From positions 114,609 through 178,608 of the forward strand of contig NZ_KE386938.1 of NCBI RefSeq assembly GCF_000429665.1: a DNA stretch of 64,000 bases. The letters run 5' to 3'. Source of the stretch: Azovibrio restrictus DSM 23866 (GTDB lineage Bacteria > Pseudomonadota > Gammaproteobacteria > Burkholderiales > Rhodocyclaceae). The notes below the pieces were generated by a model. It searched no databases and was not told where the DNA came from. It was given only the letters and a program-made list of their open reading frames with translations. Both the position numbers and the translations under genes were made by a program. Shown one piece after another: positions 53,053-60,793 of this stretch; positions within the stretch are counted from its first letter, which is position 1; the number at the start of each line of letters is the position of its first letter.

Positions 53053-54146
53053 CGCGCCACCTCCTCGATCATGGCCTGCAGTTCGTGGATGTCGGCCTGC
53101 TCGAACTGGAATTCCTCCTGGCCGTCGCCGAAACGGTGGTCGGCGATCAGCCCGGCCAGGTGCAGGGCAAAGGTTCGGGGCCAGTCCTTGTCGCGCAGCT
53201 CGGGGTCCACCAGCCCCCGGTTCAGGGGGGCGGCCTCGGCGGCAACCAGGGGCGAGCCGCCCGCCGGCAGCACATCTAAGTGCGCCAGCAGGCGCTGCCG
53301 GGCGGCTTCGCCCTGGGCCAGGACGACCCGGGCGATGCGGCGGATGTGGACGATTTCCTCATCCCGGGTGGCCATATTGGTGGGGATCAAGCCCCCATGG
53401 CGCCGCCGACAGTCAGCACACCAGTCCCGGAAAGCGCGCAGCAGGGGGCGAGGCAGGCGGATGCGCACGCCCTGGAAATGCAGGGCGAGGATGGCCTTCA
53501 CCTGGCGGTTTTCCGGGGGAGCGAAGAAGACCAGAGGGCGCTGCATGTCGCGTACCAGGGACCCCACGTTCTGGGGGTTGGAGCCCCCCAGACCGAACAC
53601 CGCGAAGGGAATCCGCCGCCGGCTGTCATCCGGCGTTTCCTTCAAATGGTCGTTGTGCTGGCGTACCCGGGCCCGGAGCTTGCGGTTCAACCCGCCAGCG
53701 GTGAGCGGCGTGACCGCCACGTAACCGCCTTCTTTCGGCAGCAACAACTGCCGGGCGCGCAGGGAAACCTTGTCGGTGCCGATCTGGGTGCCCTGGGCGG
53801 TGGCTTCCGTCAGGGTTGCCAGGATGCGTTCGGCCTCGTCGGCCGGAGCCGTGGCGCTACCCTCCCTGAGCTGGTTCAACTGCTTGACCGCAGTGGCCGT
53901 CTTGCCGGCATTGGCTGGGTAATCGAGGGCTAGCGCCTCCCCTGCCCCAAGCAGGGTGCGGGCGGAAACATAGGGCAGTTTCAACCCCTGTTCCGGCGCC
54001 AGACGGATGCCGCCAGCCGGGGCGTTGGAATTGACGGTCTTGTGGGAAAAAGTGACGAGTTCGGCGCAGGTGGCCGCGTAGAGCTCGTGGGGCAGGCTGA
54101 CCCACACTGGGGGTTCGGGGGCGGCGGGCTTCTTGGAACGTGCCAT
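53049..54146 (-). CDS. cas8f: Compact Cas8f (Csy1), large subunit
   Basis: At 365 residues this is shorter than usual Csy1 (about 430). Blocks shared with Csy1 are LVTFSHKTVNSNA near 30, RQLLLPKEGGYVAVTPL near 132, FGLGGSNPQNVGSL near 184-197 and LVDPELRDKDW near 315. The protein seems to begin near the LVTHT block of Csy1, so about 50-60 N-terminal residues are missing. In the GG(T/S)xPQN loop the lysine that, as I recall, is the PAM wedge of Pseudomonas Cas8f is Asn here. It is the first gene of the minus-strand operon. AGGAG precedes the ATG. Confidence 0.87.
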   Translation of the reverse strand: MARSKKPAAPEPPVWVSLPHELYAATCAELVTFSHKTVNSNAPAGGIRLAPEQGLKLPYVSARTLLGAGEALALDYPANAGKTATAVKQLNQLREGSATAPADEAERILATLTEATAQGTQIGTDKVSLRARQLLLPKEGGYVAVTPLTAGGLNRKLRARVRQHNDHLKETPDDSRRRIPFAVFGLGGSNPQNVGSLVRDMQRPLVFFAPPENRQVKAILALHFQGVRIRLPRPLLRAFRDWCADCRRRHGGLIPTNMATRDEEIVHIRRIARVVLAQGEAARQRLLAHLDVLPAGGSPLVAAEAAPLNRGLVDPELRDKDWPRTFALHLAGLIADHRFGDGQEEFQFEQADIHELQAMIEEVAR

Positions 54147-54179
54147 GTCATGCTCCTCGCTTATGACTATGATGTTGGC

Positions 54180-54208
54180 ACGCTAAATCCGGGTTGATTT
54201 TCTGTCAA
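54180..54208 (-). promoter_or_regulatory. Predicted promoter of the cas8f-cas5f-cas7f-cas6f-cas1 operon
   Basis: On the minus strand a perfect -35 TTGACA (54208-54203) is followed after 17 bases by TAGCGT (54185-54180), a partial -10. Transcription would start near 54173, 27 bases before the cas8f ATG. An AT-rich stretch upstream resembles an UP element and contains the guide target described below. Confidence 0.6.
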
Positions 54209-54213
54209 TAAAA

Positions 54214-54240
54214 ATTTATTTCCGTTTTTAATAACTAGGG
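54214..54240 (-). promoter_or_regulatory. Putative target (PAM plus protospacer) of the mini-array guide
   Basis: Read on the minus strand, CC at 54239-54238 (the type I-F PAM position) precedes TAGTTATTAAAAACG (54237-54223). The mini-array spacer begins TAGTTTTTAGAAACG. Thirteen of the first 15 positions agree; the mismatches are at 6 and 10. Over all 24 positions 18 agree. The site lies directly upstream of the predicted cas8f -35 box, and could also cover plus-strand promoter elements of cas2-3. Confidence 0.65.
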
Positions 54241-54266
54241 TTTATTTTTACCTTGGGTCCCTAGTA

Positions 54267-54346
54267 GCCTTCAACCGCCTGCACGGCGGCAAACAATTAC
54301 TATCGTTTCTAAAAACTACTTCTCAACCACCTTCCCGGTGGCGGCC
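54267..54346 (-). ncRNA. Solo mini-CRISPR (repeat-24-nt spacer-repeat), candidate Cas-regulating RNA
   Basis: The first repeat in crRNA sense (54346-54319) keeps the 3' tag TTGAGAAG but has the stem CCACC/GGTGG in place of CCGCC/GGCGG, a compensatory change, and loop GGGAA. The spacer (54318-54295) is 24 bases, eight fewer than in the main array. The second repeat (54294-54267) keeps the stem and loop and degenerates only in its last four bases. It lies between cas8f and cas2-3, 30 bases before the cas2-3 ATG. By analogy with CreR RNAs it may guide the Cas complex to the cas promoter. I see no clear promoter of its own. Confidence 0.7.
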
Positions 54347-54376
54347 GCAAGGCTACCACGGACCTGAGCAAACACC

Positions 54377-57300
54377 ATGCACATCACCCTGATTTCAGCC
54401 TGCGAGCGGCGGGCGGTGAAGCGGAGCCGGGCGATTCTGGACAGTTACGCGATCCGCACCGGAGTCCGTTCCTGGGCGACGCCGATCACCCTCGAAAGGC
54501 TGCGGGAGTTGCGCGGCCTGCTCAAGGCCTCGGCCACCCGGCAGACGGCGGTGGCCTGTTACCGCAACGAGGGGCGGGAGCGGATGCGGTTGTTGTGGGT
54601 GGTGGGCGCCCGGGACTGCTTCGGGCCGGAAGGACATTTCCCCGCCGGTCACACCCGGCGCCGGGCACCGCCGCCCTTCTGGCTCAGCATCGTCGGCCTG
54701 CTGGCCCATACGGCGGGGCTGGGGCACGACCTGGGCAAGTCCGGCAATTTCTTTGCCGACAAGCTGGCCCGGGCGGTGGCGGGCGGGCCTCCCGAGGCCG
54801 ATCCGGTCCGGCACGAGTGGATTTCCATGCGCCTGCTGCAGGAACGGCGCCGGGGGCGCGACTGGGGCCAGGCCTGGTCGGCCTTGGCGAACAAGCTGCC
54901 CCTGTGCGAACCGGGCGGACTGGAAGATACGGGCATCGACAGCCCCCAGCACGCCCTGGATTACCTGATCGCCACCCATCACCGCCTGTTCGGCCCGGTA
55001 AAGGGTAATTCAAGCCCCACCAGCGACAACCATGTGCTGGAAGACAGCCGGGCCCGGGAACTGAAGCCTGTCGGGGCACTACCCGACGAACTGCTCGAAG
55101 GGCTGGAGCGGCTCCAGGCCCGTCTGGTACGCAAGGCCGGGGAGCGCAGCCCGGCCTTCTGGCGAGGGGCGGCAATCCTCGCCCGGGCGGCGCTGATCCT
55201 CGCCGACCATGGGGTTTCCGCCCGCCCCTGGCCGGGAGGCGTACAGGGCTGCAGGCTTTACGCCAACACCAAGGAGGGCGCCTACGATCAGCCCCTGGAC
55301 TGGCACCTGCGCACCGTGGGCGGTCGCGCCGCCGACTTCGCCTGGCATCTGGCCAGCCTGCGCCTGCCCGGGCTGGCGACGGAGAGCGTCGAGCACATCT
55401 TGTCGCCGGCCGACGAAGGGGGGCGCTTCGCCTGGCAGAACCGGGCGGTGGCGGCGGTCAGCGCCCTGCGGGAGCGTTCAGAAGGCGGGCTGCTGATCTT
55501 CAACATGGCGGCCACCGGCGCCGGCAAGACCATCGCCAACGCCAAGCTGGCCTGCGCGCTGTCACCCCGGCCCCGCTTTGCCATCGCCCTCAACCTGCGC
55601 AGCCTGACCCTGCAGACCGGCGATGCCCTGGCCGACGATCTGGGCCTGGGGGAGGACGAACTAGCGACGGTGATCGGCGACCGCACCGCCAGCCGGCTGC
55701 ACGCGGCGGGCAAGGACGACGATGCGGCCCATGCGGGCACTTTCGAGAGCGAAGGACCGGCGACCGAATACGACGCCCGGGGCGGCGAGGTGGAATTGCC
55801 GGAATGGATGCGGGTGCTGACCGAACGGCGGCCGCTGCTGCGCAGCGTGATCGGCGCCCCGGTGCTGGTGTCCACCATCGATTACCTGATCAATGCCGGC
55901 GAGCCGGGGCGCCAGGGCCACCATGTTTCGGCTCTGCTGCGCATGGCCGACAGCGACCTGGTGCTGGACGAGGTGGATTCCTACGAGCCCGGCGCCCTGG
56001 TGGCCGTGCTGCGGCTGGTACAGATGGCGGGGTTGATGGGGCGCAGCGTCATCTGCTCCTCGGCGACCCTGCCCCAGCCGGTGGCCGAGGCCGTGTGCCG
56101 GGCCTTTCACAGCGGCGTGGAGATGCTTTGCGCCCTGGAAGACCGGCAGGCTCATTTCGGCATCGCCATCGTGGATGACCAAACGGCGCCTACCACCTAT
56201 ACCAGCGACGCGGACCTGGCCGGGCAATTCGCCGAGCATGTCCGGCGTCTGCTGGCCGTGCCACGTCCAGCGGTGCGGCGGGCCTGGGTGTTGCCGGTCT
56301 GCACTCGCAGCGGTGCGGCCTTGCACGAAGCCATCATCGCCGCAGTAGCGCGCCTGCACGCAGCCCATGCCTGGAACGGGCCGGGTGGCAAGCGCCTGTC
56401 CTTCGGTCTGGTGCGGGTAGCCAACATCAGTACGGCCATCTCCACGGCGCGGGCCCTGGCCCTGGCCTTTCCCCTGGCCCGGGTGGCCTGCTACCACGCC
56501 CGGGAATTCCGCATCCAGCGTTATCTGAAGGAAAAACGGCTGGATTTCCTCTTGAACCGCAAACGGGGCGACGGGCACATCGTGCAGGACGCGGAAATCA
56601 CTGGGCTGCTGGCAGCGAGTGCCGCGCCGGATGTGCCCTTCATCGTCGTGGCGACCCCGGTGGAGGAAATCGGCCGCGACCATGATTTCGACTGGGGCGT
56701 GATCGAACCTTCCAGTGCCCATTCCATCGTCCAGACCGCCGGCCGTATCAACCGGCACCGCCTGCGGCCCGTAAGCGAACCCAATGTGGCGATCCTGCAG
56801 CACAACTGGCGCTGGCTGGAGGGGCGCAATGGCGAGCCCTGCTTTGTCTGGCCAGGTCTGGAGTCCAAGTCAATGGACCACCGCTATTCCAGTACCGATC
56901 TGCTCACCCTGCTGGCCGACGCCGATCTGGACGCCCTGGATGCCCGGCTGCGCCTGGGCCAGGGGCGGATGGCGGAGGACGAGGATCGTATCGTCCGGGC
57001 TCGCCTCAGGGAGCCCTTGAACATCCTCGAAGCAAACGAGGAGTTCCGCTCCCAATGGATGACCCAGTCCTTCTACAGCAACTACGCCTTGCGCGATGGC
57101 GCACCCCGGGAAGCCTGGCGGGCCGAGTGTGTGGAGGGCGCCTGGGTCTTCCGCCGCCAGGCGCGGGCCGGCGAGACCGAGCCCTGGCTGACCCGCGCCC
57201 TGGCCGGGGAAGTGCCCCGCCTGGCGAACGACTGGCTGGCCTGGGACCTGGACGAACTGGCCGCCACCTGCGCCGCCATGGAAATCGCCCCCGCCGCTGG

Positions 57301-57403
57301 CCTGGAACTCCAGGTGCCCAGGCGGGAGGAGCGGACCGAACTGTGCTGGGACAGGTCTTTCGGCTTCGGGGTTGGTGCAGAAGCCCGGCGCGGGGCATCG
57401 TGA
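54377..57403 (+). CDS. cas2-3: Cas2-Cas3 fusion nuclease-helicase, type I-F
   Basis: The 1008-residue protein starts with a Cas2-like domain (LISACERRAVKRSRAILDSY, residues 5-24, to about 95). The HD nuclease has HTAGLGHDLGKSGNFFADKL near 111-130. The helicase has Walker A ATGAGKT near 380, DEVDSYEP near 531, SSATLP (motif III) and QTAGRINRHR near 787. It degrades targeted DNA and, through Cas2, takes part in spacer acquisition. It is about 50-100 residues shorter than typical I-F Cas2-3. It is divergent from the other cas genes and has no clear Shine-Dalgarno sequence. Confidence 0.95.
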   Translation: MHITLISACERRAVKRSRAILDSYAIRTGVRSWATPITLERLRELRGLLKASATRQTAVACYRNEGRERMRLLWVVGARDCFGPEGHFPAGHTRRRAPPPFWLSIVGLLAHTAGLGHDLGKSGNFFADKLARAVAGGPPEADPVRHEWISMRLLQERRRGRDWGQAWSALANKLPLCEPGGLEDTGIDSPQHALDYLIATHHRLFGPVKGNSSPTSDNHVLEDSRARELKPVGALPDELLEGLERLQARLVRKAGERSPAFWRGAAILARAALILADHGVSARPWPGGVQGCRLYANTKEGAYDQPLDWHLRTVGGRAADFAWHLASLRLPGLATESVEHILSPADEGGRFAWQNRAVAAVSALRERSEGGLLIFNMAATGAGKTIANAKLACALSPRPRFAIALNLRSLTLQTGDALADDLGLGEDELATVIGDRTASRLHAAGKDDDAAHAGTFESEGPATEYDARGGEVELPEWMRVLTERRPLLRSVIGAPVLVSTIDYLINAGEPGRQGHHVSALLRMADSDLVLDEVDSYEPGALVAVLRLVQMAGLMGRSVICSSATLPQPVAEAVCRAFHSGVEMLCALEDRQAHFGIAIVDDQTAPTTYTSDADLAGQFAEHVRRLLAVPRPAVRRAWVLPVCTRSGAALHEAIIAAVARLHAAHAWNGPGGKRLSFGLVRVANISTAISTARALALAFPLARVACYHAREFRIQRYLKEKRLDFLLNRKRGDGHIVQDAEITGLLAASAAPDVPFIVVATPVEEIGRDHDFDWGVIEPSSAHSIVQTAGRINRHRLRPVSEPNVAILQHNWRWLEGRNGEPCFVWPGLESKSMDHRYSSTDLLTLLADADLDALDARLRLGQGRMAEDEDRIVRARLREPLNILEANEEFRSQWMTQSFYSNYALRDGAPREAWRAECVEGAWVFRRQARAGETEPWLTRALAGEVPRLANDWLAWDLDELAATCAAMEIAPAAGLELQVPRREERTELCWDRSFGFGVGAEARRGAS

Positions 57404-57468
57404 GTGGGGAGGAGAGGTCTAAGCTACCAGCCAGCTTGCGCTGGGTTTCGGCCTCGTGCATGAACAGA

Positions 57469-57921
57469 TCAGGGCGAGAATTCAGACTGACCCATGGCGT
57501 CGGCGGGAGAGAGGATGCGCACCCCCAGGGCTGAGGAGGTCTCGCTCAGGACCAACAAATCCTGGTCGCCGGTGACCAAGCAGTGGGCTCCGGCTGCGAG
57601 CGCCACATGGAGGAATTTGTCATCCGCTGGATCGCGACACAGCATCTTTGCGGCAATTGCCGACGGCACCTCAACCCAGTGTGCGATGGACTCAAGATCA
57701 AGCAGGAAGCGCTGGCGCTGTTCGAGCGTGACGTAGCGGTCAAATTTTGGTCGCCACCGCCGTTCCTTGAGCTCGGCAAAGGTCTCGGCAGAAAAGACCG
57801 GCTGGCTGTTTCGCACCACCCACCGCGTCACCTGCGCGGGCGCCCCGCTGCTGGACAGCAAGCCGCTGATCCAGACATTGGTGTCGATGACCACGGCGAA
57901 GCCTGGGAAACTCGAACGCAC
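57469..57921 (-). CDS. PIN-domain toxin (VapC-like, COG1569 type)
   Basis: The 150-residue protein has the PIN acidic residues: VVIDTNVWISGLL near residue 10-22, FAELKERRWRP near 48, DPADDKFLHVALA near 117 and VTGDQDLL near 137. PIN toxins are Mg-dependent ribonucleases that cut tRNA or mRNA. The start is a GTG at 57921, seven bases after the antitoxin stop, as expected for a toxin-antitoxin operon with the antitoxin first. It lies 65 bases from the cas2-3 stop, in convergent orientation. Confidence 0.85.
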   Translation of the reverse strand: MRSSFPGFAVVIDTNVWISGLLSSSGAPAQVTRWVVRNSQPVFSAETFAELKERRWRPKFDRYVTLEQRQRFLLDLESIAHWVEVPSAIAAKMLCRDPADDKFLHVALAAGAHCLVTGDQDLLVLSETSSALGVRILSPADAMGQSEFSP

Positions 57922-57928
57922 GTGCGGA

Positions 57929-58180
57929 TCAGCTTTCGTCGGCCAGCAGTTCAGCCAGCTTTTCCGGTGTCAGGCCGGCGCGCTCCGCGTCAGCGGCGGT
58001 TTCGTCCATGGTTTTCAGCAAACGATCCGCGTAAAAAGCCCGCATTGCCTCGTAATCCTCGGCGCTGACCATCACGCCCATCACACGCTCGTGGCGCGTC
58101 ACCCGCACCGGCTCGCGCTGCACGCGGTCGAGAAATTCGCCAAAACGGGTCATGGCTTCATTGGCGGTATAGGTTTGCAT
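57929..58180 (-). CDS. Phd/YefM-type antitoxin
   Basis: The 83-residue protein has the Phd/YefM N-terminal DNA-binding fold (QTYTANEAMTRFGEFLDRV, REPVRVTRHERVMGVMVSAEDYEAM) and a charged C-terminal tail (AGLTPEKLAELLADES) that would wrap the toxin. The frame is open upstream, but the ATG at 58180 gives the normal family length. It should neutralise the PIN toxin and repress its own promoter in the 215-base gap before the next gene. Confidence 0.88.
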   Translation of the reverse strand: MQTYTANEAMTRFGEFLDRVQREPVRVTRHERVMGVMVSAEDYEAMRAFYADRLLKTMDETAADAERAGLTPEKLAELLADES

Positions 58181-58395
58181 GATCGGGGGCTCATTTCCTG
58201 TAAACAACAGTCTCAATGTGGACAAATTGTTCGAATCGGTCAAATCGCTTGATTCGGTCGGTGACAATCTGTCGCTGCTGGAACGGCTGGAGCAGCCCCG
58301 GTCGCCGTCGGCCGCCGGGACAGCATCTACGGCGACTGAGCTGCAAGGGGCTGATCTGGGATAATCCCCCCCCCTTTTCACCCATCCCTTTCCCC

Positions 58396-59121
58396 ATGTC
58401 CTCCACCGCCTCCCGCCTCATCGACGCCGCCCGTGCACTGTCCCGCCAGGTCGATGCCCTGCCTTTTGCCGCGCCGGTCAGCCACGTCTATAACCCCCTG
58501 GATTACGCCTGGGAGGTGCATTGCAACTACCTGCAGCGTTACGGCAACGGGAGCAAGCGGGTGGTGTTCCTGGGCATGAATCCCGGGCCCTTCGGCATGG
58601 CCCAGACCGGGGTGCCCTTCGGCGAGATCGCTGCGGTGCGGGACTGGCTCGGGCTGGCGGGGCCGGTGGGCAAGCCGGAGCGGGAGAATCCCAAGCGTCC
58701 GGTGGAGGGTTTTGCCTGCTCGCGGGGCGAGGTCAGCGGCCAGCGGCTGTGGGGTTTGTTCCGGGAGCGCTTCGGCACGCCGGATGCCTTCTTTGCCGAG
58801 CATTTCGTCGCCAATTACTGCCCCCTGGTGTTCTTCGAGGAAGGCCGCAACCTGACGCCGGACAAGCTGCCGGCCCGGGAGGCGGAGCCCCTGCAGGCGG
58901 CTTGCGACGCCCATCTGCGCGCCATGATCGAGGCTCTGGCGCCCGAGTGGGTGATCGGGGTCGGGGCCTGGGCGGAGAAGCGGGCCACGCTGGCCCTGGC
59001 GGGGCTGCCGGTGCGTTTCGGGCGCATCCTGCATCCCAGCCCGGCCAGCCCGGCGGCCAACCGGGGCTGGGCCCCGGCGGCGACCCGGCAACTGGTGGAA
59101 TTGGGCATCTGGGCGGAGTAA
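58396..59121 (+). CDS. SMUG-type single-strand-selective uracil-DNA glycosylase
   Basis: The 241-residue protein has FLGMNPGPFGMAQTGVPFG near residue 57-75, which holds the catalytic and uracil-pocket residues of the SMUG1 group, VRDWLGLAGPVG near 82, a pocket Asn region VANYCPLVFF near 138 and the DNA-intercalating loop ILHPSPASPAAN near 212. It removes uracil, and probably hydroxymethyluracil, from DNA. The ATG at 58396 is close to an in-frame open stretch that begins earlier but has no ribosome site. Confidence 0.85.
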   Translation: MSSTASRLIDAARALSRQVDALPFAAPVSHVYNPLDYAWEVHCNYLQRYGNGSKRVVFLGMNPGPFGMAQTGVPFGEIAAVRDWLGLAGPVGKPERENPKRPVEGFACSRGEVSGQRLWGLFRERFGTPDAFFAEHFVANYCPLVFFEEGRNLTPDKLPAREAEPLQAACDAHLRAMIEALAPEWVIGVGAWAEKRATLALAGLPVRFGRILHPSPASPAANRGWAPAATRQLVELGIWAE

Positions 59122-59137
59122 GTCCGCCCTCCCCGTC

Positions 59138-60391
59138 TCAGCCTGTCGCCTGGCTGGCGCTTTCCAGCATGGCGCGCATGTCAGCGCCGCTGGGGTGCTG
59201 GAACACCCGCAGGCCGAATTCCGGCAGGATCGCCAGCAGGTGGTCGAAGATGTCCGACTGGATGCCCTCGTAGGCCAGCCAGGCGGTGGTGTTGGTGAAG
59301 CAGTACAGCTCCAGGGGGAGGCCGTCCGAGGTGGGCGCCAGCTGGCGCACCATCAGGGTCATGCCCTGGTGGATGCCCGGGTGGCGGCGCAGGTAGCGTT
59401 CCACGTAGGCCCGGAAGGTGCCGATGTTGGTGACCCGGCGGCGGTTCACCACGTCCCGTTCGCCGCCGGGCAGGCTGGCGTTCCAGGCTTCCAGCTCGGC
59501 TTCCTTGGCGGGCAGGTAGCCGTCCAGCAGGGCGAAGCGGTCGAGCCGGTGACGTTCCGCGTCGGTGAGGAAGCGGATGCTCTGCTGGTCCAGGTAGAGG
59601 CTGCGCTTGATGCGCCGGCCGCCGGATTCCTGCATGCCGCGCCAGTTGCGGAAGGAGTCGGAGATCAGCTTCTTGGTGGGGATGGTGGTGATGGTCTTGT
59701 CGAAGTTCTGCACCTTGACCGTGTGCAGGGCGATGTCGATCACATCCCCGTCGGCGTTCTGGCTGGGCATCTCGATCCAGTCCCCGACCCGCACCATGTC
59801 GTTGGAGCTGAGCTGCACGCTGGCCACCAGGGACAGCAGGGTGTCCTGGAAGATCAGCATCAGCACCGCCGCCATGGCCCCCAGGCCGGAGAGCAGGATC
59901 AGCGGCGAACGGTCGATGAGGCTGGCGATCACCAGGATGGCGGCCACCCCGTAGACGATGATCTTCGCCACCTGGATGTAGCCCTTGATGGGCCGCTGGT
60001 GGGCGTCGGGGCGGCGCTGGTAGAGGGCATTGCCCAGGTTCAGGGCGGCGGCCAGAGCCAGGGCCAGGGTGAGCACGATGAAGGCGCCGCAGACGTTCTC
60101 CACCACGGTGACCAGGGGGTCGGGCAGGTCCGGCACCAGCTTGATGCCCAGGTTCAAGACCAGGGCCGGGACGATGTGGGCGAGCCGGTCGATGACCTTC
60201 AGGGGGCTGAGGTCCGGGTCACGGGCCAGGGTGGTGAAGCTCACCAGCCGACGCAGGCCCCGGAGCAGGATGTGCCGGGTGAGCCAGTTGGCCAGCCAGG
60301 CCAGCAGGCCCAGGGCGGCCAGGCTGAGCAGGGTGTAAGAGCGGGGGTGCCGTTCCAGCCAGGCGATGAACTGGGCCAATTCCTGGGCCAT
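59138..60391 (-). CDS. MscS-family mechanosensitive channel (YbdG/MscM-like)
   Basis: The 417-residue protein has five membrane helices (about 18-38, 62-85, 98-120, 142-163, 170-190), the last followed by the MscS beta-domain (DMVRVGDWIEMPSQNADGDV, TIPTKKLISDSFRNW). The 50-residue insert and length match the YbdG miniconductance group, which protects against moderate osmotic downshock. The ATG at 60391 follows AAGGAG. Confidence 0.88.
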   Translation of the reverse strand: MAQELAQFIAWLERHPRSYTLLSLAALGLLAWLANWLTRHILLRGLRRLVSFTTLARDPDLSPLKVIDRLAHIVPALVLNLGIKLVPDLPDPLVTVVENVCGAFIVLTLALALAAALNLGNALYQRRPDAHQRPIKGYIQVAKIIVYGVAAILVIASLIDRSPLILLSGLGAMAAVLMLIFQDTLLSLVASVQLSSNDMVRVGDWIEMPSQNADGDVIDIALHTVKVQNFDKTITTIPTKKLISDSFRNWRGMQESGGRRIKRSLYLDQQSIRFLTDAERHRLDRFALLDGYLPAKEAELEAWNASLPGGERDVVNRRRVTNIGTFRAYVERYLRRHPGIHQGMTLMVRQLAPTSDGLPLELYCFTNTTAWLAYEGIQSDIFDHLLAILPEFGLRVFQHPSGADMRAMLESASQATG

Positions 60392-60458
60392 GGTTTCTCC
60401 TTGGGGCATTTATATTTGTTGAAAAATTGTAGCACCCCCGGGAGCAGGGTCCGGAGGC

Positions 60459-60695
60459 TCAGCCTTCCGGCAAACTGCCCTCGCTGCGGGTCAGGCGGGC
60501 GATGACGAAGGGAAACAGGCCCGAGCCGATCAGGGCCACGGCCGAAACCACCAGGGCCAGGCCCGCCATGGGGTCTTCCAGGAGCGGGTGCAGCAGGGCC
60601 CCGAAGCCGGCGATGCTGATGAGGCCCGGGAGTCCGGTGAGCACGCCCAGGGCGGTGAGGACGATGAAGCTGAAAGGGTAACGGCGGGTTGGCAT
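60459..60695 (-). CDS. Small two-helix membrane protein, unknown
   Basis: The 78-residue product has helices near 9-30 and 45-66 with a basic N-terminus (MPTRRYPFSF) and a C-terminal LTRSEGSLPEG, which predicts both ends in the cytoplasm. No family recognised. It lies upstream of the channel gene on the same strand, 67 bases away, and may share its transcript. Confidence 0.5.
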   Translation of the reverse strand: MPTRRYPFSFIVLTALGVLTGLPGLISIAGFGALLHPLLEDPMAGLALVVSAVALIGSGLFPFVIARLTRSEGSLPEG

Positions 60696-60793
60696 GGCTT
60701 ATGGGCGGATAACGGGAAGGCCCCAAGCTTACCTTGCCTGCCCCGGTCTTTGGCGCGATGATGCGGCGCACAAGCACAACACGGGAGACACCC

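Noticed and set aside
54194..54222. Plus-strand promoter TTGATT-17-TATTTC for cas2-3
   Set aside because: Both hexamers are weak matches; it would fit the location and overlap the guide target, but I could not support it well enough to list it.
49614..57403. Type I-F3 (Tn7-like, transposon-borne) system
   Set aside because: cas1 and cas2-3 are present and intact, cas8f and cas5f are separate genes, and no tnsABC or tniQ-like gene is nearby.
49614..57403. Type I-F2 (minimal, without Cas8f)
   Set aside because: The 365-residue first gene shares several blocks with Csy1, including GGxNPQN, so a large subunit is present though compact.
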